Shown piece after piece: positions 37,165-47,450 of a stretch of 64,000 nt of DNA. Below the pieces are notes generated by a model. That model was not told where the DNA came from. It saw nothing but the letters and a program-made list of their open reading frames with translations, and searched no databases. A program made the position numbers and the translations under genes. Origin of the DNA: an uncultured Hyphomicrobiales bacterium (lineage in GTDB: Bacteria; Pseudomonadota; Alphaproteobacteria; Rhizobiales; Xanthobacteraceae); contig CAIMEA010000193.1 of assembly GCA_903839845.1 (NCBI GenBank), positions 25,533 to 89,532 of the forward strand, written 5' to 3'. Position 1 is the first letter of the stretch. The number at the start of each line of letters is the position of its first letter.

Positions 37165-38124
37165 CTAATCCAGTTTCACGTTCGCCCGTTTCACCACGTC
37201 TTCCCATTTGGCGGAATCGGCCTTGATGGTGGCGGCGAATTCCTCGGGCGTGCCGCCGCCGGCCTCGTCGCCGGTGCTCTCGAACTTCTTCAGAAAGGCC
37301 GGCGAGGCGAGCGCCTTGTTGATCGCCGCGTTGAGCTTGTCGATGATCGGACGCGGCACGCCGGCCGGCGCGATGACGCCGGTCCAGGTCGGCGCCGCGT
37401 AGCCGGGCACGCCGGCCTCGGCGATGGTCGGCAGATCGGGGAAGGCCGGCGAGCGGGTGACGCCGCTGACGGCGAGCGCGCGCACCTTGCCGTCATGGGC
37501 GATGGGCGCGATCGATTGCAGGCTCTCGAACATGATATCGACGCGGCCGGCAATCAGGTCCTGGATCGCCAGCGAGCCGCCGCGATAGGGAATGTGCACG
37601 ATGTCGGTGCCGGTCATGGTCTTGAACAATTCGCCGCCGACATGGCCGGGCGAACCGTTGCTCGACGACGCATTCGACAATTTGCCGGGATTGGCCTTGG
37701 CGTAGGCGATCAATTCCTTGACCGAATGAAACGGCGAGTCCGGCGACACCGCCAGCAGAAGGTGGCCGCGCGTCACCAGACAGACTGGCTGGAAGTCGCG
37801 TTCGATGTCGTAAGGCAGCTTGGCGACCATGTGCCGCGTGATCGCCAGCGCGCCGATCGGCCCCATGCCGATGGTGTAGCCATCGGCCGGCGCCTTCGCC
37901 AGCAGATCGAGACCGATGGTCAGCGCGCCGCCGGGACGGTTGTCGATGATGATTTGCTGGCCGAGTTCCTGGGTCAGCACGGCGCCAAGCAGACGCGCGG
38001 CATTATCGGTAGCGCTGCCGGCCGCCTGCGGCACGATCAGGCGGATCGGATGATCGGGATAGTCGGCGGCGGCGGCGTTAACGGTGCAGCCGATAGCAAA
38101 CGCAATGAGCCCAAGCCTTCGCAT
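37165..38124 (-). CDS. Bug-family tripartite tricarboxylate transporter substrate-binding protein
   Basis: [46 protein letters not shown]. Confidence 0.94.
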   Translation of the reverse strand: MRRLGLIAFAIGCTVNAAAADYPDHPIRLIVPQAAGSATDNAARLLGAVLTQELGQQIIIDNRPGGALTIGLDLLAKAPADGYTIGMGPIGALAITRHMVAKLPYDIERDFQPVCLVTRGHLLLAVSPDSPFHSVKELIAYAKANPGKLSNASSSNGSPGHVGGELFKTMTGTDIVHIPYRGGSLAIQDLIAGRVDIMFESLQSIAPIAHDGKVRALAVSGVTRSPAFPDLPTIAEAGVPGYAAPTWTGVIAPAGVPRPIIDKLNAAINKALASPAFLKKFESTGDEAGGGTPEEFAATIKADSAKWEDVVKRANVKLD

Positions 38125-38154
38125 GACGGTCCTCCCGGCGGCTTCCAGCCTGCC

Positions 38155-39030
38155 TTATTTTTGGCAGCTAGGACAATAAAACGTCGAGCGCCCGCTCTGC
38201 ACGATGCGCTTGATGGTGCCCTTGCAGTTCGGGCAGGGTTCGCCTTCGCGGTCATAGACCCGAAAGTTGTGTTGGAAATAACCGAGCGTGCCGTCGGCCT
38301 GCCGATGATCGCGCAAGCTGGAGCCACCGGCCTTGATGGCGTCGTGCAGCACGACCTTGATCGCATCGACCAGGGCGACCGCGCGCAGGTTCGGCGCGCC
38401 CTTGCGGTCGGCGATGGTCGAGGCCTGCCGCTTCGGCGACAAATGCGCGCGATACAAAGCCTCGCAGACATAGATATTGCCCAAGCCTGCGACCACGCGC
38501 TGGTCGAGCAGCGCGGCTTTCAGCGACGTCTTCTTGCCGGCACAAGCTTTCGCCAGCATGGCGGCGTCGAATTCATTGCCGAGCGGCTCAGGGCCGAGGG
38601 CACCCAGCAAAGGCTCCTTGTCGAGCCTGGCGCGCGGCACCAGTTTCATCGAGCCGAAGCGGCGCGGATCGTTGAAGGTCACCGTGGCGCCGTTCGACAT
38701 GTGAAAGACGATATGGTCGTGCGCGCCGATCTTGCCGCGTTCGTGGTGGAAGTCGCCCGGGCGCGCGTTCTTGGTATCCTGGATGATGTGGAACGAGCCG
38801 GACATGCCGAGATGCATCATCAGGACGTCGCCGCTCGACAGATCGGCGATCAGATATTTGGCGCGGCGGCCGAGCCCTTCGACGGAGGCGCCGGCAATGC
38901 GCTTGGCGAAGTCCTTGGCGAGCGGCCAGCGCAGGTCGCCGCGCCGCACCTCGACCTTGACGATCCGGGCGCCTTCCATGACCGGGGCCAGGCCCCGGCG
39001 CACGGTCTCGACTTCGGGTAGTTCGGGCAT
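38155..39030 (-). CDS. mutM: formamidopyrimidine-DNA glycosylase
   Basis: [21 protein letters not shown]-terminal zinc finger CPNCKG…FYCPSCQK. Confidence 0.97.
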   Translation of the reverse strand: MPELPEVETVRRGLAPVMEGARIVKVEVRRGDLRWPLAKDFAKRIAGASVEGLGRRAKYLIADLSSGDVLMMHLGMSGSFHIIQDTKNARPGDFHHERGKIGAHDHIVFHMSNGATVTFNDPRRFGSMKLVPRARLDKEPLLGALGPEPLGNEFDAAMLAKACAGKKTSLKAALLDQRVVAGLGNIYVCEALYRAHLSPKRQASTIADRKGAPNLRAVALVDAIKVVLHDAIKAGGSSLRDHRQADGTLGYFQHNFRVYDREGEPCPNCKGTIKRIVQSGRSTFYCPSCQK

Positions 39031-39109
39031 GGTTTACCGCTCCAGCGTTCACACATAGCGCCCCGCCGCCTGCCGCGCTATGGTCCTGCCCGCAAAGGAC
39101 TATTGGCTG

Positions 39110-39871
39110 ATGAAGACGCAAGAACAGACGCATTTCGGCGACCAGACCGTGCCCTTGGCCGAGAAACAGGGCCTGGTGGACGAGGTTTTTCACTCGGTCG
39201 CCCGCCGCTACGACCTGATGAACGACCTGATGTCGGCCGGCCTGCACCGCGCCTGGAAGGCCGCCTTGGTCACTGCGGTCAACCCGCCACACAAATCCGA
39301 CCGGTCGTTCGCGCTGCTCGATCTCGCCGGCGGCACCGGCGACATCGCCTTCCGCACGATTGAGGCCGGCGGACCGAACACCCGCGTCACCGTTTGCGAC
39401 ATCAATGCCGAGATGCTGGCCGTCGGCCGCGAGCGCGCCGCCGAGCGCGGGCTCGACGACAGCGTCACCTTCGAGCAGGGCAATGCCGAGGAACTGCCCT
39501 ACGCGGACAAGAGCTTCGACTGCGTCACCATCGCCTTTGGCATTCGCAACGTGCCGCGCATTCAAAAGGCGCTCGGCGAGGCGCACCGCGTGCTCAAACA
39601 CGGCGGCCGCTTCCTCTGTCTCGAATTTTCCAGCGTCGATGTGCCCGGTCTCGACAAGATCTATGAACTCTATTCGAAGCATGTGATCCCGAATATCGGC
39701 CGCGCCGTCACCGGCGACCGCGAGGCCTATGCCTATCTCGTCGAGTCGATCCGCAAATTTCCCAAGCCTAAAGCTTTTGCGTCGATGATCGAGCAGGCCG
39801 GCTTCCGCCGCGTCACGTTCACCTCGATGACCGGCGGCGTGGTGGCGATGCATTCGGGCTGGAAACTGTGA
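39110..39871 (+). CDS. ubiE: ubiquinone/menaquinone biosynthesis C-methyltransferase
   Basis: [45 protein letters not shown]. Confidence 0.96.
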   Translation: MKTQEQTHFGDQTVPLAEKQGLVDEVFHSVARRYDLMNDLMSAGLHRAWKAALVTAVNPPHKSDRSFALLDLAGGTGDIAFRTIEAGGPNTRVTVCDINAEMLAVGRERAAERGLDDSVTFEQGNAEELPYADKSFDCVTIAFGIRNVPRIQKALGEAHRVLKHGGRFLCLEFSSVDVPGLDKIYELYSKHVIPNIGRAVTGDREAYAYLVESIRKFPKPKAFASMIEQAGFRRVTFTSMTGGVVAMHSGWKL

Positions 39872-41451
39872 TCGGTTCTTTATCTCATCTCACGCGACTG
39901 GCCCGCACCGGCTATGTGTTCGCGCGCGAAGGCGTGTTCGCGCTGATCGACACGCGCGCGCTGCCGTTGCCCGAGCGTAGCTTCATCGCCATGGCGCGGC
40001 TGCTGGAGCGCAAAGATTCAAACAAGAGCGCCAAAGACGGCTCCGGCCGTCTCGCCGCCGCGCTGACCAAACTCGGCCCGACTTACGTCAAGCTCGGCCA
40101 GTTCATGGCGACGCGGCCGGACGTTGTCGGCACCGACATCGCCCGCAGCCTCGAAAGCCTGCAGGACCGCATGCCGCCGTTTCCGCAAGCCGAGGCGGAA
40201 GCCGTCATCGTCGCCGCCTTTGATCGTCCGCTCAATCAAACCTACGTCAGCCTCGGCCCCGCGGTTGCCGCGGCGTCGATCGCGCAGGTGCACAAAGCCG
40301 AGATAGACGTCGATGGCGAACGCAAGACCGTCGCGGTGAAAGTGCTGCGCCCCGGCATCGAGCGCCGCCTGAATGCCGATCTGGCGGCGTTCTTTTTTGC
40401 TGCGCGCACCGCAGAATCGATGTCGAGCGAAGCGCAGCGTCTGCGTCCGGTCGAGGCGGTCGCCACATTGGCGCGCTCGGTCAAGATCGAAATGGATTTC
40501 CGTCTTGAGGCCGCCGCTGCCTCGGAGATGGCCGAGAACACCAAGGACGATGGCGACTTCCGCGTGCCGACGGTCGACTGGGACCGCACCGCGCGTGACG
40601 TGCTGACGCTGGAGTGGATCGACGGCACGCCGCTCAACGATCGCGCCGCGCTGGAAGCGCGCGGTCTCGATCTGCCGGCGCTCGGCCGCAACGTGATCCA
40701 GAGTTTCCTGCGCCACGCCTTGCGCGACGGATTTTTCCACGCCGACATGCATCCGGGCAATCTGTTCGTCGATGCCGACGGCAAACTGGTTGCGGTCGAC
40801 TTCGGCATCATGGGACGGCTCGGACCGAAGGAGCGGCGCTTCCTCGCCGAAATCCTGTACGGCTTCATCACCCGCGATTACATGCGAACGGCGCAGGTGC
40901 ATTTCGATGCCGGTTACGTGCCGCGCCATCACAGAGTGGAAGACTTCGCGCAGGCCATCCGCGCCATCGGCGAGCCGATCCACAACCGCACCGCCGAAGA
41001 CATCTCGATGGCCAAGCTGTTGATGCTGCTGTTCGAGGTCACCGGCCTGTTCGACATGCGCACGCGGCCCGAACTGCTGCTGTTGCAGAAGACCATGGTC
41101 GTGGTCGAAGGCGTCGCGCGCACCTTCGATCCCAAGCTCGATATGTGGAAGACCGCCGATCCGGTGGTGCGCGAATGGATCGCGCGCCATCTCGGCCCGA
41201 TCGGCAAGCTCGAAGGCGCGGTCGACGGCGCCGGCGAGATCGGCCGCTTTCTCGGTCAGGTGCCGTCGCTGCTCAATCGCGCCGGCACCATCCTCGATCA
41301 GATCGACGACATCACGCGCGACGGGCTGGTGCTGTCGCCGCAATCGGTCGAGGCCATCGGCCGCGCCGAGGCGCGCCACGGCCGCTGGACCGCGGCGGGC
41401 ATCTGGATGGCCGCGCTGATGCTAGGCTGGATCGCCTGGCTGATTTTGTAG
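39868..41451 (+). CDS. ubiB: ubiquinone biosynthesis kinase-like protein
   Basis: [58 protein letters not shown]. Confidence 0.96.
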   Translation: MIGSLSHLTRLARTGYVFAREGVFALIDTRALPLPERSFIAMARLLERKDSNKSAKDGSGRLAAALTKLGPTYVKLGQFMATRPDVVGTDIARSLESLQDRMPPFPQAEAEAVIVAAFDRPLNQTYVSLGPAVAAASIAQVHKAEIDVDGERKTVAVKVLRPGIERRLNADLAAFFFAARTAESMSSEAQRLRPVEAVATLARSVKIEMDFRLEAAAASEMAENTKDDGDFRVPTVDWDRTARDVLTLEWIDGTPLNDRAALEARGLDLPALGRNVIQSFLRHALRDGFFHADMHPGNLFVDADGKLVAVDFGIMGRLGPKERRFLAEILYGFITRDYMRTAQVHFDAGYVPRHHRVEDFAQAIRAIGEPIHNRTAEDISMAKLLMLLFEVTGLFDMRTRPELLLLQKTMVVVEGVARTFDPKLDMWKTADPVVREWIARHLGPIGKLEGAVDGAGEIGRFLGQVPSLLNRAGTILDQIDDITRDGLVLSPQSVEAIGRAEARHGRWTAAGIWMAALMLGWIAWLIL

Positions 41452-41461
41452 TGCTTCGCTT

Positions 41462-41590
41462 GCCCCGGACGCGGCGCAGCGCGAGCGCTTGCGAAGTGGT
41501 GCGGCGCAGAGCCGGGGCCGTTTCAAATTGTGAATTCACGACGGTCCCGGTTCAGCAGCGCATCGTTACACGCTGCGCTGCGCCCGGGAC
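41462..41590. repeat. REP-like family C, two hairpins in tandem
   Basis: gccccggacgcggcgcagc…gcggcgcagagccggggc and ggtcccggttcagcagcgc…gctgcgctgcgcccgggac. Confidence 0.75.
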
Positions 41591-41593
41591 AAG

Positions 41594-42061
41594 TCAGAGA
41601 AGCTCTCCCAATTTGTCGATGCTCTGCGTCCAGCCCGCTTCCATGCCCGCGAGCATTTGCGGCGCGATCGGTACGCGGCCGACCATATGCGACACCAGAT
41701 AGAGTGTCGTCTTGCCGTCCTGCTCGCTGAGCGTCACGGTGGTTTCGCCTTCGAGCAAATGGTTGCCGTCCTTGTCGAGCGCGATATTCGAGTACACAAG
41801 CCGCTCCGGCGGTGCCACTTCGAGAAACACACCCTTCATCGGATAGTCGTTGCCGTCCGGCCCGTGCATGACGATGCGCAAGGCGCCACCGACGCGCAGG
41901 TCAAGCTCGGGCACCGAACTGGTGAATCCGCGCGGGCCGAACCAATTCGCCATCATGGCCGGATCGGTCCAGGCTCGCCAGACCAGCGCGCGCGGCGCGT
42001 CGAACACGCGGGTGATGGCGACTTTGCCTTCTCCGTAAATTTGTTGGGCAGCGTCAACCAT
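41594..42061 (-). CDS. SRPBCC (AHSA1-like) protein
   Basis: ITRVFDAPRALVWRAWTDPAMMANWFGPRGFT. Confidence 0.9.
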   Translation of the reverse strand: MVDAAQQIYGEGKVAITRVFDAPRALVWRAWTDPAMMANWFGPRGFTSSVPELDLRVGGALRIVMHGPDGNDYPMKGVFLEVAPPERLVYSNIALDKDGNHLLEGETTVTLSEQDGKTTLYLVSHMVGRVPIAPQMLAGMEAGWTQSIDKLGELL

Positions 42062-42102
42062 GCTGGCACTCCGTTACTTTGCTTTGCTGTCGATGCCGGC
42101 GT

Positions 42103-42600
42103 CTACTTGCCGGCGTAGGCGCGGTCGATCGTGGCCACGTCGATCTTTTTCATCGTCAACATCGCGCTCATGGCGCGGTCGGCTTTGGCGCGGTCGGGAT
42201 CGCGCAGCATCTCGAGCAGACGGCCGGGAAACACCTGCCATGACAGGCCAAACTTGTCCTTGAGCCAGCCGCAGTCGCTTTCGCTGCCACCCTTGGTCAA
42301 GGTCGACCAGTAATAGTCGATCTCTTCCTGGGTCTCGCAAGGCACCTGGAAGGAAACCGCTTCGCTGAATTTGAAATGCGGTCCGCCGTTGAGACAGGAA
42401 AATTTCTGGCCGTCGAGTTCAAAGTCGATGGCCAGCACGGCGCCCGGCTTGCCGCCGTGGGTCTCTTGTCCGGCATTGCCGTAGCGGACGACATGCGTGA
42501 TTTTGGAATTCTTGAACACCGTGATGTAGAAATTCACGGCCTCTTCGGCGTTCCTGTCGAACCAGAGGCAAGGCGTGATCTGCTGGCGCGCGATGGGCAT
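42103..42600 (-). CDS. VOC family protein (PhnB-like)
   Basis: QQITPCLWFDRNAEEAVNFYITVFKNSKI…CGWLKDKFGLSWQVFPGRLLEML. Confidence 0.9.
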   Translation of the reverse strand: MPIARQQITPCLWFDRNAEEAVNFYITVFKNSKITHVVRYGNAGQETHGGKPGAVLAIDFELDGQKFSCLNGGPHFKFSEAVSFQVPCETQEEIDYYWSTLTKGGSESDCGWLKDKFGLSWQVFPGRLLEMLRDPDRAKADRAMSAMLTMKKIDVATIDRAYAGK

Positions 42601-42609
42601 GCGGCTCTC

Positions 42610-43140
42610 CTATTGCTGCTGCTGTTGTTGCGTGCGCGCAATGTAGGTCTCGAGGTTCTCCATGGTGCCGCTCCAGCCCATCGTCATGCTGTCATGACCG
42701 GCGTCGAATGCGGCCTGCTCTTCGGCCGTCGGCTCGTAGGGCGACCAGCGCACGGTGAATTTGGTTTTGCCGCCGGGCTGTTCCTCGAAGGTGAAGGTCG
42801 ACAGCAACTGCAACGGCCATTGTGGCGCCAGCGGATGCCGGGTCAGCCCGGCTGCCTCGTCGGAAAATGAATTGATGAAGATCATGCGCTCCGGCGGCGT
42901 GATCTCGCGGTAGACGAATTTGCCCCACATCACGTCGCCGGCCTGGTTCTGCATGCCGTAGAGACAGGTGCCGCCGACGCGCAGATCGATTTCGGCTCTG
43001 ATGATCTTGACGCCTTTCGGCCCCCACCATTGCTGCATGTGCTTGGGTTCGGTGAAACACTTCCACAGAAAATCGCGCGGCGCGTCGAACACGCGCGAAA
43101 TGACGAAGTCCTTCGAAGCCTGGTTTTGCGTTTGCGGCAT
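42610..43140 (-). CDS. SRPBCC (AHSA1-like) protein
   Basis: FVISRVFDAPRDFLWKCFTEPKHMQQWWGPKGVK. Confidence 0.9.
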   Translation of the reverse strand: MPQTQNQASKDFVISRVFDAPRDFLWKCFTEPKHMQQWWGPKGVKIIRAEIDLRVGGTCLYGMQNQAGDVMWGKFVYREITPPERMIFINSFSDEAAGLTRHPLAPQWPLQLLSTFTFEEQPGGKTKFTVRWSPYEPTAEEQAAFDAGHDSMTMGWSGTMENLETYIARTQQQQQQ

Positions 43141-43826
43141 TACAGTCTCTCTTTTGCACCCGGCAAAGCCGGCTTCACTGACATCGGGAACATATTGAAA
43201 TAGGGCTCGGCTTCACGGAGCACCCGCGCATAGGACGGGCGCGCGGTGAGGCGCTCGAAATAGTCACGAAGATGCCGCTGCGCCGGGTCGAATGGCACGG
43301 CGAGACTGGCGTAGAACAAGGCCGGCGACGCGGCGCAGTCGACCAGACCATAGGTCTCGTTTACCGCCCAATTCTTGCCGGCCATCATCGCGTCGATCAT
43401 GCCATAGGCGGTGCGGATGGTTGTCTTCGCCTGCTCGACGCCGAAAGCGTCGCCGGCGCCGGGCGGCCGCAGGTTATCGCCGACGATTTTCTGCATCTGG
43501 ATGTGAACGTAGTTGTCGTAAAAGCGGTCCCACATGCGCGCCTGCCAGGCGCCTTGCGCGTCGGCCGGCAGCAGCTTCGTCGCGCCGGGATAATAGACGT
43601 CGAGATATTCGATGATCGTTGTCGCTTCGGCGACGGTGCAGTCACGCGCGTCGTCGCGCAGCACCGGAAATTTCGCCAGCGGCCACAGCCGGCGCAAGTC
43701 GCGGCTGGACTCCGCGTCGCCGAGATTGACCAGGACCGGCTCGAACGGCGTGCCGTTCTCGTACAAGGCGATGATAGCCTTGTGGCAGAAAGACGACAGG
43801 GGATGATAGTAAAGCTTGAGCGTCAT
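43140..43826 (-). CDS. glutathione S-transferase family protein
   Basis: MTLKLYYHPLSSFCHKAIIALYENGTPFEPVLVNLGD…ATTIIEYLD. Confidence 0.9.
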   Translation of the reverse strand: MTLKLYYHPLSSFCHKAIIALYENGTPFEPVLVNLGDAESSRDLRRLWPLAKFPVLRDDARDCTVAEATTIIEYLDVYYPGATKLLPADAQGAWQARMWDRFYDNYVHIQMQKIVGDNLRPPGAGDAFGVEQAKTTIRTAYGMIDAMMAGKNWAVNETYGLVDCAASPALFYASLAVPFDPAQRHLRDYFERLTARPSYARVLREAEPYFNMFPMSVKPALPGAKERL

Positions 43827-43872
43827 GCGTGTCGTGCCCGGGTTCCCAGGGGAGCTTTCGCTCAGGCATTTC

Positions 43873-44277
43873 TCATGTTGCGACGTTGATCATCCAGCTG
43901 ACGCCGAATTTGTCGGCGACCATGCCGAAGCGCCGCGAAAAGAATGTCTTGCCGATCGGCATTTGCACCTGGCCGCCTTCGCCGAGCGCAGCGAACAGGC
44001 GGTCGGCCTCCGCTTCGTCCTTCGGATTGAGCGACAGCGCGCTGCCCTTGAATTCGGGATGTCCGCTATTGCGGCCGTCCGACAGCATGAGGTCGCTGCC
44101 GCCAATCGTGAGGCTCGCATGCATGATCTTGTCGGCGGCGCCTGGCGAAATCATCGATTGGTCCGGCGCTTCCTTGAATCGCATCAGCATGACGACCTTG
44201 GCCGACAGCGTCTTTTTGTAGAACTCGATGGCTTCCTCGCAACGGCCATCGAGAAAGAGGTAGGGCGTAATCTGCAT
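43873..44277 (-). CDS. VOC family protein (PhnB-like)
   Basis: MQITPYLFLDGRCEEAIEFYKKTLSAKVVMLMRFKEAP…FGVSWMINV. Confidence 0.9.
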   Translation of the reverse strand: MQITPYLFLDGRCEEAIEFYKKTLSAKVVMLMRFKEAPDQSMISPGAADKIMHASLTIGGSDLMLSDGRNSGHPEFKGSALSLNPKDEAEADRLFAALGEGGQVQMPIGKTFFSRRFGMVADKFGVSWMINVAT

Positions 44278-44399
44278 GGCGTGATCCTTCCCTGTTCTAT
44301 GGCGCCATCATTTCATCACAGGCGGGCGCGCGGCGTCCGCTCTGCTTCGCCGCCATCGCGGCAATGTGAGCGGCCAAGTTCCATGCGGGCGCGGCGCGA

Positions 44400-44774
44400 C
44401 TATTTCTTGCCGTCATCGCCGCTCTCCCGCGCGGAAGCCTGTTGAGCCTTCAGCTGTTGCAGATAATCGTCGAGCCGATCGAGCCGCGCCTCCCACAGTC
44501 TGCGATATTCGGCGAGCCAGTCGTCGACTCCGATCAGCGCCGACGCCTCGATCTTGCACGGCCGCATCTGCGCATCGCGGCCGCGCGTGATCAGGCCGGC
44601 GCGCTCCAGCACCTTGAGATGCCGGGACACCGCCGGCAGGCTGATCTCGAAGGGGGCGGCAAGCTTGGACACCGACGTCTCGCCCAGCGCCAGCCGGGCC
44701 AGGATGGCGCGCCGGGTCGGGTCGGCAAGCGCCGCGAAGGTGGCGCTCAGTCGGTCGGGGGCGGGCTGGATCAT
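44400..44774 (-). CDS. ArsR-family transcriptional regulator
   Basis: LSATFAALADPTRRAILARLALGETSVSKLAAPFEISLPAVSRHLKVLERAGLI. Confidence 0.93.
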   Translation of the reverse strand: MIQPAPDRLSATFAALADPTRRAILARLALGETSVSKLAAPFEISLPAVSRHLKVLERAGLITRGRDAQMRPCKIEASALIGVDDWLAEYRRLWEARLDRLDDYLQQLKAQQASARESGDDGKK

Positions 44775-44868
44775 TATAGTTAGCCGTTCGGTTAAATAAC
44801 CTTGAGGTTAAATATAAGCCCCCGATAACCCAGTCAAGGCAACTCTGGCGGAATTTTTTAGCTGGAGT

Positions 44869-44896
44869 ATGATTGCAATGAAATCAATGCAATCAT
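44869..44896. promoter_or_regulatory. Inverted repeat upstream of the RHH-CoaBC fusion (candidate operator)
   Basis: atgattgca-N10-tgcaatcat, perfect 9-bp arms, ending 14 nt before ATG 44911. Confidence 0.5.
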
Positions 44897-44910
44897 TCCA
44901 TAGCTGACTC

Positions 44911-46308
44911 ATGGCATCTCTCACCGTTCGGCAAATCGACGACGCCTTAAAACAGCAGCTGCGGCTGCGCGCGGCGCGTCATGGCCGTTCGGTCGAGGAC
45001 GAAGTCCGCACCATTCTGCGCGAGGCCGCCGGCGACACCGAGACGCCGCCAACGGCCGGCTCCACCCCGGCGCCGGTCGAAAAACCCGCCGCGGCCAAGC
45101 GTGTCCTGCTGATCATTGGCGGCGGCATCGCCGCCTACAAATCGCTCGACCTTATCCGCCGCCTGAAAGAGCGCGGCCTCACGGTCCGCTGCATTCTCAC
45201 CAAGGCGGCGGAGGAATTCGTCACGCCGTTGTCGGCCGGCGCGATCACCGGCGAGCGCGTCTTCACCGATCTGTTCGATCCGGCGCATGAATTCGATGTC
45301 GGGCATATTCGTCTGGCGCGAGAGGCCGAACTGATCGTCGTTGCGCCGGCCACCGCCGACCTGATGGCGAAAATGGCCAACGGCCTGGCCGGCGACCTCG
45401 CCACCGCGGTACTGCTGGCGACGAAAGCGCAGATCCTGCTGGCGCCGGCGATGAATCCGGCGATGTGGGCGAACAGGGCGACGCAACGCAATCTGGCGCA
45501 GCTCATCGCCGACGGAGTCGCGACGATCGGTCCGAACGAAGGCGAAATGGCGGAGAGCGGCGAGCGCGGTTTTGGCCGCATGGCCGAGCCGCTGGAGATT
45601 GCCGCCGGCGTCGAGAGGATTCTCAAATTACGCGACGCGCCGAAGCCGCTGAAAGGCAAGCGCGTGCTGGTCACCGCCGGTCCGACGCATGAGCCGATCG
45701 ATCCGGTGCGCTACATCGCCAATCGTTCGTCGGGCAAGCAGGGCTACGCCATCGCCATTGCCGCCGCCGGCGCGGGCGCCGACGTCGTCCTTGTCAGCGG
45801 GCCGGTGAATTTGCCCAGGCCGCAAGGCGTCACCGTGGTCGATGTCGAATCGGCGCGCGATATGCTGGAAGCCGTTGAGCGCGCGCTGCCCGCCGATGTC
45901 GCCATCTTTGCCGCCGCGGTCGCCGACTGGCGCGTCGCCAATGCCGGCGCGCAGAAGATCAAGAAGCAGGCCGGCAAGACGACGCCCGATCTGGCGCTCA
46001 CTGAAAATCCCGACATTCTTTCAACGATCGCGCATCGCGCATCGGGACGCCCCGGCCTGGTGATCGGCTTTGCCGCCGAAACCGAGAACGTGCTCGCCAA
46101 CGCGAAGGCCAAGCTCGCCAAAAAAGGCTGCGACTGGATTTTGGCCAACGATGTGTCGCCGGAAACCGGCATTATGGGCGGCGACCGCAATACGATACAG
46201 CTGGTGACGGCGTCGGGTGTCGAAGCCTGGCCGCCGCAAAGCAAGGAAGACGTCGCCGCGACTTTGATTGCGCATATCGCGGCCGCGCTCAACGGAGAAC
46301 AGAATTGA
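44911..46308 (+). CDS. coaBC: N-terminal ribbon-helix-helix (FitA/VapB-like) domain fused to phosphopantothenoylcysteine decarboxylase/phosphopantothenate-cysteine ligase
   Basis: [40 protein letters not shown] + linker + [27 protein letters not shown]…[30 protein letters not shown]. Confidence 0.93.
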   Translation: MASLTVRQIDDALKQQLRLRAARHGRSVEDEVRTILREAAGDTETPPTAGSTPAPVEKPAAAKRVLLIIGGGIAAYKSLDLIRRLKERGLTVRCILTKAAEEFVTPLSAGAITGERVFTDLFDPAHEFDVGHIRLAREAELIVVAPATADLMAKMANGLAGDLATAVLLATKAQILLAPAMNPAMWANRATQRNLAQLIADGVATIGPNEGEMAESGERGFGRMAEPLEIAAGVERILKLRDAPKPLKGKRVLVTAGPTHEPIDPVRYIANRSSGKQGYAIAIAAAGAGADVVLVSGPVNLPRPQGVTVVDVESARDMLEAVERALPADVAIFAAAVADWRVANAGAQKIKKQAGKTTPDLALTENPDILSTIAHRASGRPGLVIGFAAETENVLANAKAKLAKKGCDWILANDVSPETGIMGGDRNTIQLVTASGVEAWPPQSKEDVAATLIAHIAAALNGEQN

Positions 46309-46760
46309 CCGTCGCCAATGTCCGCATCGCGCGTCTGCCGCACGCGCAGGATCTGCCGTTGCCGTCCTATCAAACCGCGCTTGCCGCCGGGTTCGATTTA
46401 ATGGCCGCCGTCGCTGCCAACGCGCCGGTCATCATCGCGCCGGGCGCGCGCGCCTTGGTGCCGACCGGAATTGCCATTGCGCTGCCGGAAGGATTCGAAG
46501 CGCAGGTGCGGCCGCGTTCGGGTCTGGCGCTGAAGCAAGGACTGACCGTGCTGAATACGCCGGGCACGATCGACGCCGACTACCGCGGTGAAATCCAGGT
46601 CATCCTCATTAATCACGGCAACGAATCGGTCGAAATCGCGCGTGGCATGCGCATTGCCCAGATGGTCGTCGCAACCGTGACGCGCGCGACCTTTCTTGAA
46701 GTCATTTCGCTTGATGAAACATCTCGCGGAATAGGTGGGTTTGGATCCACCGGAGGTTGA
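46305..46760 (+). CDS. dut: dUTP diphosphatase
   Basis: [60 protein letters not shown]. Confidence 0.97.
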   Translation: MTVANVRIARLPHAQDLPLPSYQTALAAGFDLMAAVAANAPVIIAPGARALVPTGIAIALPEGFEAQVRPRSGLALKQGLTVLNTPGTIDADYRGEIQVILINHGNESVEIARGMRIAQMVVATVTRATFLEVISLDETSRGIGGFGSTGG

Positions 46761-46842
46761 GAAACAGATTATCGCTTTTGCCCTAGACGAATTGCCGACC
46801 GTAGCCTATTACCGCTGAAATTAGTTGCAACTGGTGCGAATT

Positions 46843-47253
46843 ATGCCGCTGGTTTCCCGCAAGGGCATTCTTGCCATTGCCGCTGTGATTGACGTGGCTA
46901 TCAATGCTCAGGGTCGGCCGGTATCGGCGAAGGCCTTGGCCGCGCGTCATAAGCTGCCGCCACGCCACCTCGAACCGGTGCTGCAGGCGCTTGTCCGCGA
47001 CGGTATCCTTAAAGGGATACGCGGTCCGCACGGCGGCTACGAACTGGCGCGCGAGCAAAAGAAAATCACCGCCGAGGAAATTCTACGTTCAGCCTCGCGC
47101 ATGGAAGACGAGGACGAACCGCAGTCCGCGCTGCCCAAATTGGTCAGCGACGTGGTGCGCCCGGCGCTGGCCGAAGCCGAGCGCAGCTTTTCCACTGCGC
47201 TCGGCCGTATCAATGTCGAAGACATGGCCAAGCGCGCCGAAACGGCGAAATAG
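46843..47253 (+). CDS. Rrf2 family transcriptional regulator (no cysteines)
   Basis: VSAKALAARHKLPPRHLEPVLQALVRDGILKGIRGPHGGYELAR. Confidence 0.9.
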   Translation: MPLVSRKGILAIAAVIDVAINAQGRPVSAKALAARHKLPPRHLEPVLQALVRDGILKGIRGPHGGYELAREQKKITAEEILRSASRMEDEDEPQSALPKLVSDVVRPALAEAERSFSTALGRINVEDMAKRAETAK

Positions 47254-47450
47254 CGCGGCGCGCGCCGGCAAACGCTGGCTCATTCCGAAAATCCGCTTCA
47301 CCTCGACACGTTCACCATATGGACTCTTTCGGCTTGAGTCCCCGTGGGGGTAAAGTCCGACGATTCGCGAGCCATGGGACGGACATCGATCGGGTCCGTC
47401 GCAGCATCCGTTTCGTATCCCGTTGACGCATCCTTTGGGGCAATTCTGAA

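Noticed and set aside
37165-38124. Complete tripartite tricarboxylate transporter
   Set aside because: Only the Bug substrate-binding protein is present; no TctA/TctB nearby
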